Shown here: piece by piece, positions 1-5,371 of the stretch
Layout: the number at the start of each line of letters is the position of its first letter
How positions within the stretch are numbered: position 1 is the stretch's first letter
DNA from: Deltaproteobacteria bacterium
GTDB taxonomy: Bacteria > Myxococcota > Myxococcia > Myxococcales > 40CM-4-68-19
Direction of reading: 5' to 3'
DNA: 5,373 nt
Assembly (NCBI GenBank): GCA_005879095.1
Contig: VBLM01000094.1
Location: 1-5,373 of the forward strand
Translations under genes and position numbers: made by a program
The notes under the pieces: model-generated
What the model saw: the letters and a program-made list of their open reading frames with translations, nothing else
What the model was told of the DNA's origin: nothing
Databases searched by the model: none

Positions 1-2
1 TA

Positions 3-98
3 GAGGTGGAAGTGCGACCCGAACCTACCCCGGGCAAGGTGCGCGGCTGGATCGGCGGCAGGGCCGTGACCGTGCTGCGCGGCGAGTTGGACGTATGA
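3..98 (+). CDS. C-terminal end of an unidentified protein (partial)
   Basis: An open frame enters from the left edge and ends at TGA 96-98, which overlaps the folE2 ATG at 95-97 in the ATGA arrangement typical of translationally coupled genes. Only 31 residues are visible. The tail reads GWIGGRAVTVLRGELDV. The pattern of a Thr-Pro-Gly followed by a GR-x-V-x-V-x-RGEL ending loosely resembles the C-terminal beta segment of dihydroorotase and related amidohydrolases, where a GR-V-x-x-x-V-x-G strand closes the small domain. That is only a guess from a short tail. Reading this as a real gene rests mainly on the overlap geometry and on the G/C-rich third codon positions. Confidence 0.5.
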   Translation, partial: EVEVRPEPTPGKVRGWIGGRAVTVLRGELDV

Positions 99-880
99 GG
101 GTCTTGAAGCCGCTGCGCGACATCCATTCCGAGCGCGACACGCGCCGGCTCTCGCTCGATCGCGCCGGCGTGAAGGGGCTGCGCTATCCGATCTGCGTCC
201 TCGACCGCCAGCGCGGCCAGCAGCACACCATCGCCGAGATCGACATCAGCGTCTCCGTCCCACACCGCCGCCGCGGCGCGCACATGAGCCGGTTCGTCGA
301 GCTCTTGAACCGGCACCGCCGGGAGATCGACATCCGCAAGTTTCGCTCGCTCTGCGCCGAATTGCGCAAGGACCACGACGCCGAGGCGGCGCACGTCGAG
401 GTGCGGTTTCCGTACTTCATCGAGAAGAACGCGCCGGTCACGCACGCCACAGGCCTCGTCGACTACGCGTGCACGTTCGGCGCGAGCGTGACGAAGAAGA
501 GCTCGGATTTATGGGTCGCGGTCGACGTGCCGGTCACCAGCCTGTGCCCGTGCAGCAAAGCCATCAGCGACCACGGCGCGCACAACCAGCGCAGCCTGGT
601 CTCGGTCCGGGTCTGGTTCGCGAAGTTCTTCTGGCTCGAGGACCTGATCGCGCTGGTCGAGGACTCCGCCAGCAGCGACCTCTACGCGCTGCTCAAGCGC
701 CCGGACGAGAAGTACGTCACCGAGCGAGCGTACGAGCGCCCGCGCTTCGTGGAGGATTTGGTGCGAGAAGTGGGTACACGCCTCCGGGCCGACGCGAACT
801 TCACCCGCTGGGAGGTCGAGGCCGAAAGCTTCGAGTCCATCCACGCCCACAGCGCCTATGCCACGCTGAAACATCCTTGA
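95..880 (+). CDS. folE2: GTP cyclohydrolase IB, FolE2 (MptA-like)
   Basis: This 261-residue enzyme converts GTP to 7,8-dihydroneopterin triphosphate, the first step of folate (tetrahydropterin) synthesis in the cytoplasm. It is the type IB enzyme, unrelated in sequence to FolE. Family hallmarks are all present: DTR near residue 16, GVKGLRYPI at 25-33, GAHMSRF at 61-67, SLCPCSK at 149-155, GAHNQRS at 161-167 and ESFESIHAHSAYA near the end. With a constant offset of four residues, the positions I recall as metal or catalytic in Neisseria FolE2 map to C151, H163, E205, E220, E247 and H250, and all are intact, so the enzyme looks functional. Length is normal for the family. The ATG at 95 overlaps the preceding stop, and there is only a weak Shine-Dalgarno, which fits coupled translation. 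No FolE or Zur-type site is visible, so zinc-responsive control cannot be judged. Confidence 0.96.
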   Translation: MRVLKPLRDIHSERDTRRLSLDRAGVKGLRYPICVLDRQRGQQHTIAEIDISVSVPHRRRGAHMSRFVELLNRHRREIDIRKFRSLCAELRKDHDAEAAHVEVRFPYFIEKNAPVTHATGLVDYACTFGASVTKKSSDLWVAVDVPVTSLCPCSKAISDHGAHNQRSLVSVRVWFAKFFWLEDLIALVEDSASSDLYALLKRPDEKYVTERAYERPRFVEDLVREVGTRLRADANFTRWEVEAESFESIHAHSAYATLKHP

Positions 881-911
881 CCCAACTGGGTTTTCAAGTG
901 ACGCTCGTCCG

Positions 912-1499
912 ATGATGATTCTGCTTCTGGCATCGGTGTACCTGAATGGGGTCAACGTCGACGGCTTGCGCTCGCAGGGCTTCGAGAAGTGCAAGAGCGT
1001 CAAGATCGACGACCGCGGCGACGTCTACCTCGACTGCCCCGGATACGAGGTGCAGTCGCAGGCTGCGCCGGTGGTGCCCGCCGCGCCCTCGGCGCCGGTG
1101 GCTGCGGCTTCGATGGCGCCTGCTCCGGCCGCCGCGGCCGTCATCACCAAGCATTACTGGATGGTGAGCGAGGACGCCAACGGCGCGCAGGCGCAGTACG
1201 ACTTCGACGTGTTCGTCAACTCCAAGTGGGTGCGCAAGATCAAGGCCGGCGAGCCGCAGATCGTGCTCGAGGTCACCAGGTATCTGCAGCCCGGCGCCAA
1301 CAAGGTCCTTCTCGCCGCGACCAAGCACATGGAGGGCGGCCGCAAGACCAACGCGACCTCGGCCTTCCTGAAAATCACCGTCGGCGAGGGCGAGGCCGGA
1401 GGAAACACGGTGATGATCGACAACCCGCTGATCGAGTGCAAACGTACGGCCGCGGAGACCGACAACATCAACGAAGAATTCACCCTGCAGGCGCGCTGA
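912..1499 (+). CDS. Hypothetical protein with N-terminal beta module, Pro/Ala linker and conserved C-terminal domain
   Basis: I recognise the pattern from myxobacterial hypothetical proteins, but no function is known to me. Of its 195 residues, 1-8 are hydrophobic (MMILLLAS). Residues 9-47 form a small module (YLNGVNVDGL, then two cysteines at 27 and 42 around a KIDDRGDVYLDCPGYEV stretch) resembling PEGA-like surface repeats. Residues 50-77 are a Pro/Ala linker. Residues 79-195 form a second domain with WMVSED, FDVFVNSKWVRKI, VTRYLQPGANKV and MIDNPLIECKRTAAET, which look like beta strands. The start is fixed: an in-frame TGA at 867-869 and no start codon before 912 leave only ATG 912 or 915. 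The resulting signal sequence is very short and lacks a clear cleavage site, so export is uncertain. There is no good ribosome binding site. The TGA at 1497-1499 overlaps the next ATG by one base. Confidence 0.85.
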   Translation: MMILLLASVYLNGVNVDGLRSQGFEKCKSVKIDDRGDVYLDCPGYEVQSQAAPVVPAAPSAPVAAASMAPAPAAAAVITKHYWMVSEDANGAQAQYDFDVFVNSKWVRKIKAGEPQIVLEVTRYLQPGANKVLLAATKHMEGGRKTNATSAFLKITVGEGEAGGNTVMIDNPLIECKRTAAETDNINEEFTLQAR

Positions 1500-2683
1500 T
1501 GCTCCAGGAAGACCCGCTCCGGACGTACGTCGCCGCCGAGCCCGAGCAGGTCGCGGCGCTCTACGAGGGCACCAACCAGCCGATGGTGCAGCCGACCGGA
1601 CGCAGCGCCCAGGCGGCGCAGGCGGCGGTGGTCGCGCTCCGGGACGGCGCCATCTTCGACGTGGTGGTGGCGCTGACGCTGACCGCGAGCGGCGAGAACA
1701 TCATCTACGCCGGCCCGCCGGTGCAGAAGAAAGACCTGCCCCAGGCCATCGAGGAGGCGCTCAACTTCGCCGAGAGCATGGGCTTCATCCTCGACGCCAG
1801 CGGGTGGGCGAACCTCGACGAGGAGCGCCGGTCGGAGCTGATCGACCGGCTGCCGGCGTTCAAGCCGCCTGAATTGAAAGTCCTCGAGCCGCTCGAGCGA
1901 GCGAAGAGCGAGGACCCGATGGCGGCGGTGGCGCGTCTCTTCGCCGCCTTCTGCGCGTTGCTCCTGGTGAATTGCAGCGGCCTGTCGGCGGAGCAGCGGG
2001 CGCAGGCGGCCGAGATCCACCAGCAGCTCGCCGACAACCTCTTGCGCGAGGGCGATCCGCAGCAGGCGCTCAAGGAGTACATGCAGTCGCTCGAATTCGA
2101 GGAGACGCCGGAGGCGCACAACGGCATCGGCCTGATCGACGCGTGGTCGCTCGGGCGGCAGCAGGAAGGCGAGAAAGAGTTCAAGCGCGCCATCGAGATG
2201 AAGCCCGACTACAGCGAGGCGATGACCAACCTCGGCGCGCTCTACATCGCGCGCGGACGGTTCGACGAAGCCATTCCGCTGCTCGACAAGGCGGCGCGCG
2301 ATCCGCTCTACAAGAGCCGGGTGCTGGCGCAGAGCAATCTCGGCTGGGCGCTCTACAAGGCCGGTCAGGCGGAGAAGGGCATCGGCGAGATCCGCGCCGC
2401 GCTACAGGTTGCGCCCAAGTACTGCCTCGGCTGGCGGCAGCTGGGGACCATCTTCTCCGACCAGGGCAAGCTCGAAGACGCCGGCAGCGCGTTCGGCCGT
2501 TATGCCGAAGAGTGTCCGGACGTGCCCGACGCGCACTTGCAGTCCGGCAAGGTGCTGGCGCGGCAGTCGAAGGCGGCGCAGGCGCGGGCCGAGTTCCAGC
2601 GCTGCGCGGTGGCCAAGGACGAGAAGGACAAGCCGGTCGCCACCGAGTGCGCGAAGTTCCTCAAGGAAATGGGCGCGCCCTGA
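1499..2683 (+). CDS. Continuous frame: unrecognised 140-residue module followed in frame by Tgl
   Basis: The ATG at 1499 follows the preceding gene as TGATG, and the frame stays open until TGA 2681-2683, giving 394 residues. Residues 1-140 are a module I do not recognise. It has an Ala/Gln-rich helix (about 36-48), a beta-rich stretch GAIFDVVVALTLTASGE followed by IIYAGPPV, a helix PQAIEEALNFAESMGF at 81-96, then an acidic and Arg-rich helix and a Pro/Lys/Glu-rich tail ending KSEDP. It has no signal peptide or membrane segment, so alone it would be cytoplasmic. From residue 141 the frame becomes a complete lipoprotein, described separately. Either the two are one fusion protein with a buried signal sequence, or the module is translated through into Tgl while Tgl also starts on its own at 1919. 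Codon use is the same on both sides of the join. No stop codon exists in this frame near the expected gene boundary. Confidence 0.7.
   Translation: MLQEDPLRTYVAAEPEQVAALYEGTNQPMVQPTGRSAQAAQAAVVALRDGAIFDVVVALTLTASGENIIYAGPPVQKKDLPQAIEEALNFAESMGFILDASGWANLDEERRSELIDRLPAFKPPELKVLEPLERAKSEDPMAAVARLFAAFCALLLVNCSGLSAEQRAQAAEIHQQLADNLLREGDPQQALKEYMQSLEFEETPEAHNGIGLIDAWSLGRQQEGEKEFKRAIEMKPDYSEAMTNLGALYIARGRFDEAIPLLDKAARDPLYKSRVLAQSNLGWALYKAGQAEKGIGEIRAALQVAPKYCLGWRQLGTIFSDQGKLEDAGSAFGRYAEECPDVPDAHLQSGKVLARQSKAAQARAEFQRCAVAKDEKDKPVATECAKFLKEMGAP
1910..1913 (+). promoter_or_regulatory. Candidate Shine-Dalgarno for an internal tgl start
   Basis: GAGG lies five bases before the ATG at 1919, inside the open frame of the upstream module. 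It matches the 3' half of AGGAGG at a workable distance and is a better ribosome binding site than those before most other genes in the run. It supports independent initiation of Tgl, so that its signal peptide would be N-terminal. Confidence 0.45.
1919..2683 (+). CDS. tgl: Tgl-type TPR lipoprotein for type IV pilus secretin assembly (PilW/PilF family)
   Basis: From ATG 1919 the product is 254 residues, close to the size of Myxococcus Tgl. Residues 1-19 are a lipoprotein signal: MAAVAR, a hydrophobic core LFAAFCALLLV, and a lipobox LVNC with the lipidated cysteine at 19. Ser at +2 suggests sorting to the outer membrane. Six tetratricopeptide repeats follow at about 30-63, 64-97, 98-131, 136-168, 169-203 and 204-236, with signatures such as NLGALYIARGRFDEAIPLL and NLGWALYKAGQ. 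The CLGWRQLGTIF and EECPD segments match my recollection of Tgl. In Myxococcus, Tgl is needed to assemble the PilQ secretin ring in the outer membrane and can be passed between cells on contact. Asn at position -1 of the lipobox is unusual. The frame has no stop between the upstream module and this start, so a longer fusion may also be made. Confidence 0.82.
   Translation: MAAVARLFAAFCALLLVNCSGLSAEQRAQAAEIHQQLADNLLREGDPQQALKEYMQSLEFEETPEAHNGIGLIDAWSLGRQQEGEKEFKRAIEMKPDYSEAMTNLGALYIARGRFDEAIPLLDKAARDPLYKSRVLAQSNLGWALYKAGQAEKGIGEIRAALQVAPKYCLGWRQLGTIFSDQGKLEDAGSAFGRYAEECPDVPDAHLQSGKVLARQSKAAQARAEFQRCAVAKDEKDKPVATECAKFLKEMGAP
2663..2667 (+). promoter_or_regulatory. Candidate Shine-Dalgarno for the RodZ-like gene
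   Basis: AAGGA lies inside the end of tgl, 12 bases before CTG 2680. The spacing is somewhat long. It is the nearest purine-rich element that could serve the next gene, and it supports initiation at the CTG that overlaps the tgl stop rather than at GTG 2647 further upstream. Confidence 0.35.
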
Positions 2684-3033
2684 GCTTCGGCGCGTATCTG
2701 CGGCAGAGCCGGAAGCTGCGCGAGATGTCGCTCGAGGAAGTGGCGACGACGACGAAGCTTCCCGCGCGCGTGGTGGCGGCACTCGAGGCCGACGACCTCA
2801 AGGACCACGCGCACGCGCTGCTGGTCGCGCGGGCGTGCGCGTCGGCGATCGGGCTCGACCCGGAGGAGACCGCGCTCCGTCTGGAGGAAGATTTCCAGCG
2901 CGCTCAAGGTGTCCCGGTCAAGGTGTCCCCAGCCAAGCGGCTGTGGGAGCGGCTTCCGCGCGAGCCGATGGTGTGGATCGTCGTCGCCGTCACGCTCGCG
3001 GCCTGCGTCGCGTTACTCTTGCGCGGGCACTGA
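2680..3033 (+). CDS. RodZ-like membrane-anchored helix-turn-helix protein, short form
   Basis: Residues 3-70 read as an Xre-type helix-turn-helix of the RodZ class (SFGAYLRQSRKLREMSLEEV, then ATTTKLPARVVAALEADDL). A short linker with basic and Pro residues follows, then one membrane span at about 97-114 (MVWIVVAVTLAACVALLL) and a three-residue tail RGH. Basic residues before the span predict a cytoplasmic N-terminus. RodZ links MreB filaments to the membrane, but this protein has no periplasmic domain, so a role in cell shape is not established; a membrane-bound regulator is equally possible. The start is uncertain. Homology to the family start (M-x-x-G-x-Y-L-R) favours CTG 2680, which overlaps the tgl stop as CTGA. 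GTG 2647 would add eleven residues, and ATG 2728 would remove the first helix. The TGA at 3031-3033 overlaps the recO ATG by one base. Confidence 0.8.
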   Translation: MSFGAYLRQSRKLREMSLEEVATTTKLPARVVAALEADDLKDHAHALLVARACASAIGLDPEETALRLEEDFQRAQGVPVKVSPAKRLWERLPREPMVWIVVAVTLAACVALLLRGH

Positions 3034-3830
3034 TGGATCTGAGGGTGCATCGTGTGGAGGCTCTGGTGCTGCGCGCCATCGCGTATGGCGACGCGGATGC
3101 GGTCGTGCACCTGCTCACGCGCGGGCGGGGGCGGATCTCGGCGTTCGTGCGGGGAGCGAAGACGTCGCGCAAGCGGTTCGGCGGCGCGCTCGAGCCGTTC
3201 CAGCGGATCGAGGCGCTCCTCTCCGAGCGGGAAGGGCAGGAGCTGTGGGCGCTGCGGGAGGCGCGCGTCATCGACGGGCACGGGGCGCTGCGGGACGACC
3301 TGCACCGCATCGCGCACGCGGGGTACGCGGCGGAACTGGTGCACGATCTGACCCGCGCCGGCGAGCCAGCCGACGGGCTGTTCACGCTGCTCGACGACTT
3401 CCTCACCCGGCTGGCGGCGGGGACGGCGACTTCCGCGCGGCTGCGGGCGCTGGAGCTGCTCGCGCTGGAAGCAGCCGGACTTGCTCCGGAATTGTCGGCC
3501 TGCGCGCGATGCGGCTCGGAGATCCCGCCGGGGAAGGCAGCGTTCGACCCCGACGCTGGTGGGTTGATTTGTACAAATTGTACAAAACTCCCACAGGGGG
3601 TCGTCCTGACCCATGCCGCCCGGGCGGCGATCTGGCAACTGCGCTGGGGCGGCCTGGCGGCCGCCGACAAACCGGTCAGCGCGGATGGCTCGGGACGTCC
3701 CGCCGATGCTCGCGCGTTCGAGGACGCCGCCGCGCAGGCCGCCCGGCCGCTCGGGCTGTTCCTCCAGCACCACCTCGGTCACCGGCTGCGCAGCGCCGAC
3801 TTTCTCGCGCAGGTCGGCGCCGCTCAGTAG
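3033..3830 (+). CDS. recO: DNA repair protein RecO
   Basis: RecO anneals complementary single strands and, with RecR (and RecF), loads RecA onto SSB-coated DNA in the RecFOR gap-repair pathway. The 265-residue product is of normal length. Residues 1-80 form the N-terminal OB fold, opening with VEALVLRAIAYGDADAVVHL and continuing through RGRISAFVRGAKTSRKRFGG, which carries the basic DNA-binding residues. A helical region follows, then a four-cysteine zinc ribbon at C157, C160, C180 and C183 (CARC and CTNC), as in Gram-positive and Deinococcus RecO but absent from E. coli RecO. The C-terminal helix GLFLQHHLGHRLRSADFL fits the family. ATG 3033 overlaps the preceding TGA by one base, with no Shine-Dalgarno, indicating coupled translation. 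The second zinc knuckle is written in codons very unlike the rest of the gene (see the inverted repeat). The stop overlaps the convergent gene. Confidence 0.95.
   Translation: MDLRVHRVEALVLRAIAYGDADAVVHLLTRGRGRISAFVRGAKTSRKRFGGALEPFQRIEALLSEREGQELWALREARVIDGHGALRDDLHRIAHAGYAAELVHDLTRAGEPADGLFTLLDDFLTRLAAGTATSARLRALELLALEAAGLAPELSACARCGSEIPPGKAAFDPDAGGLICTNCTKLPQGVVLTHAARAAIWQLRWGGLAAADKPVSADGSGRPADARAFEDAAAQAARPLGLFLQHHLGHRLRSADFLAQVGAAQ
3568..3586. repeat. Perfect 9-1-9 inverted repeat in an AT-rich patch of recO
   Basis: TTTGTACAA, one A, then TTGTACAAA form perfect complementary arms. Each arm also holds the self-complementary octamer TTGTACAA (3569-3576 and 3578-3585), so the site is two octamer palindromes at a 9-base period. 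It encodes ICTNCTK around the second zinc knuckle of RecO, using ATT, TGT, ACA, AAT, TGT, ACA and AAA, all A/T-ending codons, whereas the same gene writes its first knuckle with TGC. The shape is operator-like, but I know no factor for it. Confidence 0.6.
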
Positions 3831-5200
3831 CGGAACGTCGAAGCCAAAAAGAAGTACAAAAACAACTGCTTGACCTCCGCCGGCCTGAAGCCGCCGGGGT
3901 CGATGATGCCGGTCGGATCGTTGGGCACGGCGTCGTCGCCGGTGCCGTAGGCGATCGACATGCCGAGCCGCGAGATCGAGTGCTGGCCGATCAGGCCGAG
4001 CGTCGCGGTCGCCCCGTACAACGAAACGCGCGGCTGCCGGCTGGAGCCCGGCAGCAGCGTCCCGTCCGGGGCCAGCCGGAACTCGGGCGCGCCGCTGCGC
4101 GAAGTGAAGAAGCCCGCCGCCACCGAGTACTCCGGGTTGAGGAGGTACTCGCCGCCGACGTTCAGGTCCACGACCGGATCGCGTTCGATGTGGTCCTGCA
4201 CCCGCAGGCGCTGCTCGATGGTCGGATCGACGCTGAACCGATCGTAGCTCGTCCCGAGATGGCCGGTGATCTGGCCTGAGATCGTCCAGCGGTGCGGCTT
4301 GATGTGCGCCGCGCCGATCCGCAGCATCGCGGGGACGAAGGTGCGGCTGTTCACGTCGCTGGTGTTGTACACGTTGGCCTGGCTGCGGCTGCCGGGGGGC
4401 GCAGTGGGATCGCTGATCACGTCCTGCACGCTGACGCTGCCGCCCGAGTGCAGCGGCACTCCCGGCAGGCCCAGCGCGGCCCCGAAGACCCATTCGTCCG
4501 AGTAGTGGTACTTGGCGCCCAAGAGCGCGACAAGATTGCCGTTTTCGAACGAGGCGCTGGCATGATAGACGCCGACGGTCGGATCGTTCGAACCGATCCT
4601 GGAGAGCGCGTCCTCCGACGTCTCGTACAGCCGCAACACGTAGTGGAGCGCGAAGCCGATGTTGAGCTTGTCGGTGAAGCGCATCGCCCCGCCGGCGGCG
4701 ATGTTGAACGTGCGATCGCTGACGCGATTGTGGACGTCGAAGGGAGAGGTCGCGTCGACGCCGTATGAACGGAATTGCGGCACCGTGACGTCGAATCCGT
4801 AGGCGAAGGGCGTGCCGCGATCGTCCAGCGCGCCGACCCCCTTGAGCAGGCCGGCCTCGCCGGGGATCACGTTCAATTCGTTCAGCGCGGCGATGGAGAA
4901 CGTGCCGCGGTCGATGGTGATCGTCCCGCGGCTCTGCCGCTCGAAACCGTAGAGCGAGGCGCTGACGTTGACGTTGAGCTTGCGCGCGTCGCAGATGCCG
5001 GCGGGGTTGTAGTAGAGGCCGCTCGGGTCATCGCTCAAAGCCGCGAAAGCCCCGCCGAGCGTGGTGGCGCGCGAGCCGACCGGGAAGTCCTGGTAGCGAG
5101 AGTCGTCGGCGCGGGCGGGCAGGGCGGCGATTAGAACAGCGAGGGCGATCGCTTTCCACAGCGCGATGGCGGCGGCGGCCGGGTCTTTCGCGCCCAGCAC
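3824..5200 (-). CDS. FadL/OMPP1-like outer-membrane beta-barrel protein
   Basis: The mature N-terminus carries the signature of FadL-type and PorV-like barrels: GSRATTLGGAFAALSDDP followed directly by SGLYYNPAGI. After it come alternating aromatic and polar strands to a C-terminus FLASTFRY, with a terminal aromatic residue suitable for the BAM complex. The mature length of about 427 residues suits a 14-strand FadL-like barrel that moves hydrophobic compounds across the outer membrane; the substrate is unknown. A signal peptide is clear: WKAIALAVLIAALPARA, with cleavage before DDSRY. The start is not clear. The frame is open into the upstream thiamine-phosphate synthase with no stop. The nearest conventional start giving a usable signal peptide is GTG 5200. 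GTG 5218 lies within the synthase fold, and CTG 5161 would give an ideal 18-residue signal peptide. None has a good Shine-Dalgarno. The TGA at 3826-3824 overlaps the end of recO by 7 bp. Confidence 0.83.
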   Translation of the reverse strand: MLGAKDPAAAAIALWKAIALAVLIAALPARADDSRYQDFPVGSRATTLGGAFAALSDDPSGLYYNPAGICDARKLNVNVSASLYGFERQSRGTITIDRGTFSIAALNELNVIPGEAGLLKGVGALDDRGTPFAYGFDVTVPQFRSYGVDATSPFDVHNRVSDRTFNIAAGGAMRFTDKLNIGFALHYVLRLYETSEDALSRIGSNDPTVGVYHASASFENGNLVALLGAKYHYSDEWVFGAALGLPGVPLHSGGSVSVQDVISDPTAPPGSRSQANVYNTSDVNSRTFVPAMLRIGAAHIKPHRWTISGQITGHLGTSYDRFSVDPTIEQRLRVQDHIERDPVVDLNVGGEYLLNPEYSVAAGFFTSRSGAPEFRLAPDGTLLPGSSRQPRVSLYGATATLGLIGQHSISRLGMSIAYGTGDDAVPNDPTGIIDPGGFRPAEVKQLFLYFFLASTFRY

Positions 5201-5371
5201 CGAGCGGATACAGGCCACGCCGCGCGCGCCCGCGTCGATGCAGCGGGCGGCGTTGTCCGGCCCGACGCCGCCGAGCGCGAAGACGGGCAGACGGGTGGCC
5301 CGGCAGGCTTCGGCGAGCTTGTCGACTCCTTGCGCGGTCTTGCCCGGCGTGTCGAAAACCGGCGCAAAGAC
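5147..5371 (-). CDS. thiE: Thiamine-phosphate synthase (ThiE/TenI family), C-terminal part, running in frame into the barrel gene
   Basis: The frame enters from the right edge. Visible residues read VFAPVFDTPGKTAQGVDKL, then LPVFALGGVGPDNAARCIDA, then GARGVACIRSVLGAKDPAAA, matching the C-terminal third of the ThiE/TenI TIM barrel. The TPGK loop, the GGV glycine-rich phosphate site and the GAxGVAxIRxVxGA strand and helix are recognisable. ThiE joins hydroxymethylpyrimidine diphosphate to thiazole phosphate to make thiamine phosphate in the cytoplasm; TenI relatives instead aromatise the thiazole, and the two cannot be separated from this fragment. The fold should end near ALWKAI, but no stop codon follows: the frame passes straight into a signal peptide and the outer-membrane barrel. 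The last helix of the synthase therefore overlaps the n-region of the export signal. The coordinate given for the end is the estimated end of the domain, not a stop. Confidence 0.75.

Noticed and set aside
879..895. Terminator-like hairpin ACCC-AACT-GGGT followed by TTTT after folE2
   Set aside because: The stem has only four strong pairs and the T tract is four bases, too weak for an intrinsic terminator in a GC-rich genome.
877..905. Possible sigma-70 promoter (TTGACC at 877-882) before the gene at 912
   Set aside because: At 17 bases spacing the -10 position reads GACGCT, which is not promoter-like, and the TTGA includes the folE2 stop. There is no second supporting element.
1050..1140. 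GC-rich repeats such as GCGCCGGTGG (1065 and 1092) and paired CGGCCG
   Set aside because: They simply encode the Ala/Pro/Val linker of the 195-residue protein. Low-complexity coding explains them.
1883..1899. Duplicate CTCGAGC copies near the module-Tgl join, considered as a recombination scar
   Set aside because: They encode the Leu-Glu pairs in LEPLE with the genome's preferred codons. Two 7-base copies are not enough to claim a duplication.
1154..2119. Minus-strand open frame of 321 codons opposite the hypothetical protein and the Tgl frame
   Set aside because: The composition is dominated by Arg, Leu and Ala as expected for an antisense shadow, with no motif, while the plus strand carries clear domains.
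3850..3862. A second GTACAAAA near the barrel gene's end, considered as another half of the recO palindrome
   Set aside because: It encodes the aromatic-rich C-terminal strand (LFLYFF) where AT-rich codons are expected, and it has no matching second arm.
2904..4493. Long minus-strand open frame of 529 codons
   Set aside because: It is a shadow of the GC-rich third positions of recO and the barrel gene. Its product is Arg, Pro and Gly rich with no recognisable fold, and it crosses two well-supported genes.
5131..5367. Minus-strand frame of 78 codons ending at TAA 5131, considered as the true end of the thiE gene
   Set aside because: Its residues are Arg/Ser/Pro rich and do not match ThiE. 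The ThiE signature is in a different frame, the one that continues into the barrel protein.
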